Shown: positions 63,451 to 64,000 of the stretch, one piece after another
Position numbering within the stretch: position 1 is the first letter of the stretch
Layout of the letters: every line of letters begins with the position of its first letter
From: Comamonas halotolerans
GTDB taxonomy: Bacteria; Pseudomonadota; Gammaproteobacteria; Burkholderiales; Burkholderiaceae_C
NCBI RefSeq assembly: GCF_030162935.1
Contig: NZ_JASAUZ010000034.1
Span: 243,519-307,518, forward strand
Length of the DNA: 64,000 bases
Direction of reading: 5' to 3'
Notes under the pieces: generated by a model
Databases searched by the model: none
Told to the model about the DNA's origin: nothing
Seen by the model: the letters and a program-made list of their open reading frames with translations, nothing else
Translations under genes and position numbers: made by a program

Positions 63451-64000
63451 GGCATTGTTGCATAAATCAACCTGCCGCAAGCTGTAGGCTTGCGACATGA
63501 GTCAGCCATCTAAGCCTAGTTACCGCACCACGAACTGGAAACAGTACAACGCTTCCCTCAAGACTCGCGGTTCCTTGTCTGTTTGGCTGGACAAACGCAT
63601 GGCGTGGTTTGCCGCTGACAGCGGCAACCGCGGGCGCAGCCAGAAGTTCTCGGATGCAGCCATTCAGTTTTGCTTGACGCCCAAGAACCTGTTTGGCCTG
63701 GCACTCAGGCAAACGAAGGGTTTGGTGGAGTCGGAGCTTCATCTGTGTGGCCTGCGGTGGCAAGTGCCCGACTTCAGTACCTTGTGCAGGCGCCAGCAAG
63801 ATTTGGATGTCCAGATTCCGTACAACGGCAGTAAAGCAGGCTTGCACCTGCTGGTAGATTCGGCAGGAATCAAGTTCCTGGGTGACGGTGAATGGAAATG
63901 CAAAAGCATGGACCTGAACGCTGGCGCCAGTGGCGCAAGCTGCACATTTGCATTGATGCCAAGACCATGCAGATTAGGTCTATCTGCGTGAACTCCAACC
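63451..64000 (+). mobile_element. left part of an IS5-family insertion sequence
   Basis: The element probably begins at about 63451 with GGCATTGTTGCATAAATC, a terminal sequence common in this IS5 group, 22 bp after the phnN stop. It contains the start of a DDE transposase gene and is cut by the window end, so the right end and target duplication are not visible. Confidence 0.75.
63497..64000 (+). pseudogene. IS5-family transposase, frameshifted and cut by the window end
   Basis: From ATG 63497 the product is a typical IS5 transposase N-terminus (RTTNWKQYNASLKTRGSLSVWLDKRMAW), with FSDAAIQFCLTPKNLFGLALRQTKGLVES and the first catalytic Asp in LHLLVDSAGIKFLGDGEWKCK. At about 63903 a missing A in a short A-run shifts the frame: the normal continuation (HGPERWRQWRKLHICIDAKTMQIRSICVNSN) is read only in the next frame. 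The frame as it stands ends at 63991 with an unrelated tail. Programmed frameshifting or a sequence error are alternatives. Confidence 0.8.

Overview
The window looks like a chromosomal segment of a betaproteobacterium of the order Burkholderiales, most likely Comamonadaceae (Comamonas/Delftia-like). The evidence is a betaproteobacterial porin, two orphan Bug-type (TctC) receptors next to CoA-transferases, the AcnD/PrpF form of the methylcitrate cycle with a short-chain fatty-acyl regulator, and moderately high GC coding sequence. This placement is inferred from gene content; no rRNA is present. The only tRNA is tRNA-Ser(GGA).

Layout. 1-2.4 kb: the end of a small hypothetical gene translationally coupled to a DUF2235 (Tle1-like) lipase, probably a type VI effector, with a long helical repeat tail. 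2.5-12.4 kb (minus): a nine-gene catabolic cluster with a Bug receptor, enoyl-CoA hydratase, CaiB/BaiF CoA-transferase, PheA/TfdB-type flavin hydroxylase, acryloyl-CoA reductase-like MDR, porin, VOC protein, fumarylacetoacetase and maleylacetoacetate isomerase. A LysR gene is divergent. 13.7-21.1 kb: LysE exporter/AraC regulator, an M20 amidohydrolase-XRE-orotate PRTase operon, azoreductase/LysR pair and an SDR. 21.2-25.1 kb: an Fe(III) ABC importer behind a Fur-like box. 25.3-30.3 kb: a small hydrolase and the sulfate importer sbp-cysTWA. 30.3-35.6 kb: dsbB, an RluE-type pseudouridine synthase, a GST, tRNA-Ser and DNA polymerase II. 35.9-40.0 kb: CoA-transferase, Bug receptor and CitE-like lyase with a divergent LysR, probably for a C4/C5 dicarboxylate. 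40.2-48.4 kb: the methylcitrate operon (prpC, short GntR, acnD, prpF, PrpB-like lyase) with a divergent ScfR/PrpR-type regulator. 48.5-49.2 kb: decayed DNA holding a DUF1428 pseudogene. 49.2-52.5 kb: metE and divergent metR-like gene. 52.6-63.4 kb: a complete C-P lyase locus (phnGHIJKLM-phnCDE, with divergent phnF-DUF1045-phnN). 63.45-64 kb: the left part of an IS5-family element with a frameshifted transposase.

How it fits together. This is a nutrient-scavenging region: aromatic and dicarboxylic acids, propionyl units, phosphonate phosphorus, sulfate and ferric iron, each with a local regulator. Nearly all operons are divergent from their regulator and several show clear palindromes in the gap. 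The best new regulatory observation is a pair of matching TTGTnTAGACA-type palindromes, one at the phnG/phnF divergence and one before phnC, which suggests one regulator controls both halves of the phn locus. Other points of note are an Ala in place of the conserved Tyr of the Kx3NSxYG motif in DNA polymerase II, a 120-bp tandem repeat in the DUF2235 gene, a catabolic cluster with homogentisate-type lower enzymes but no recognisable homogentisate dioxygenase, a two-His-motif DUF1045 protein where PhnP would be expected, and a prp operon whose lyase is not a canonical PrpB.
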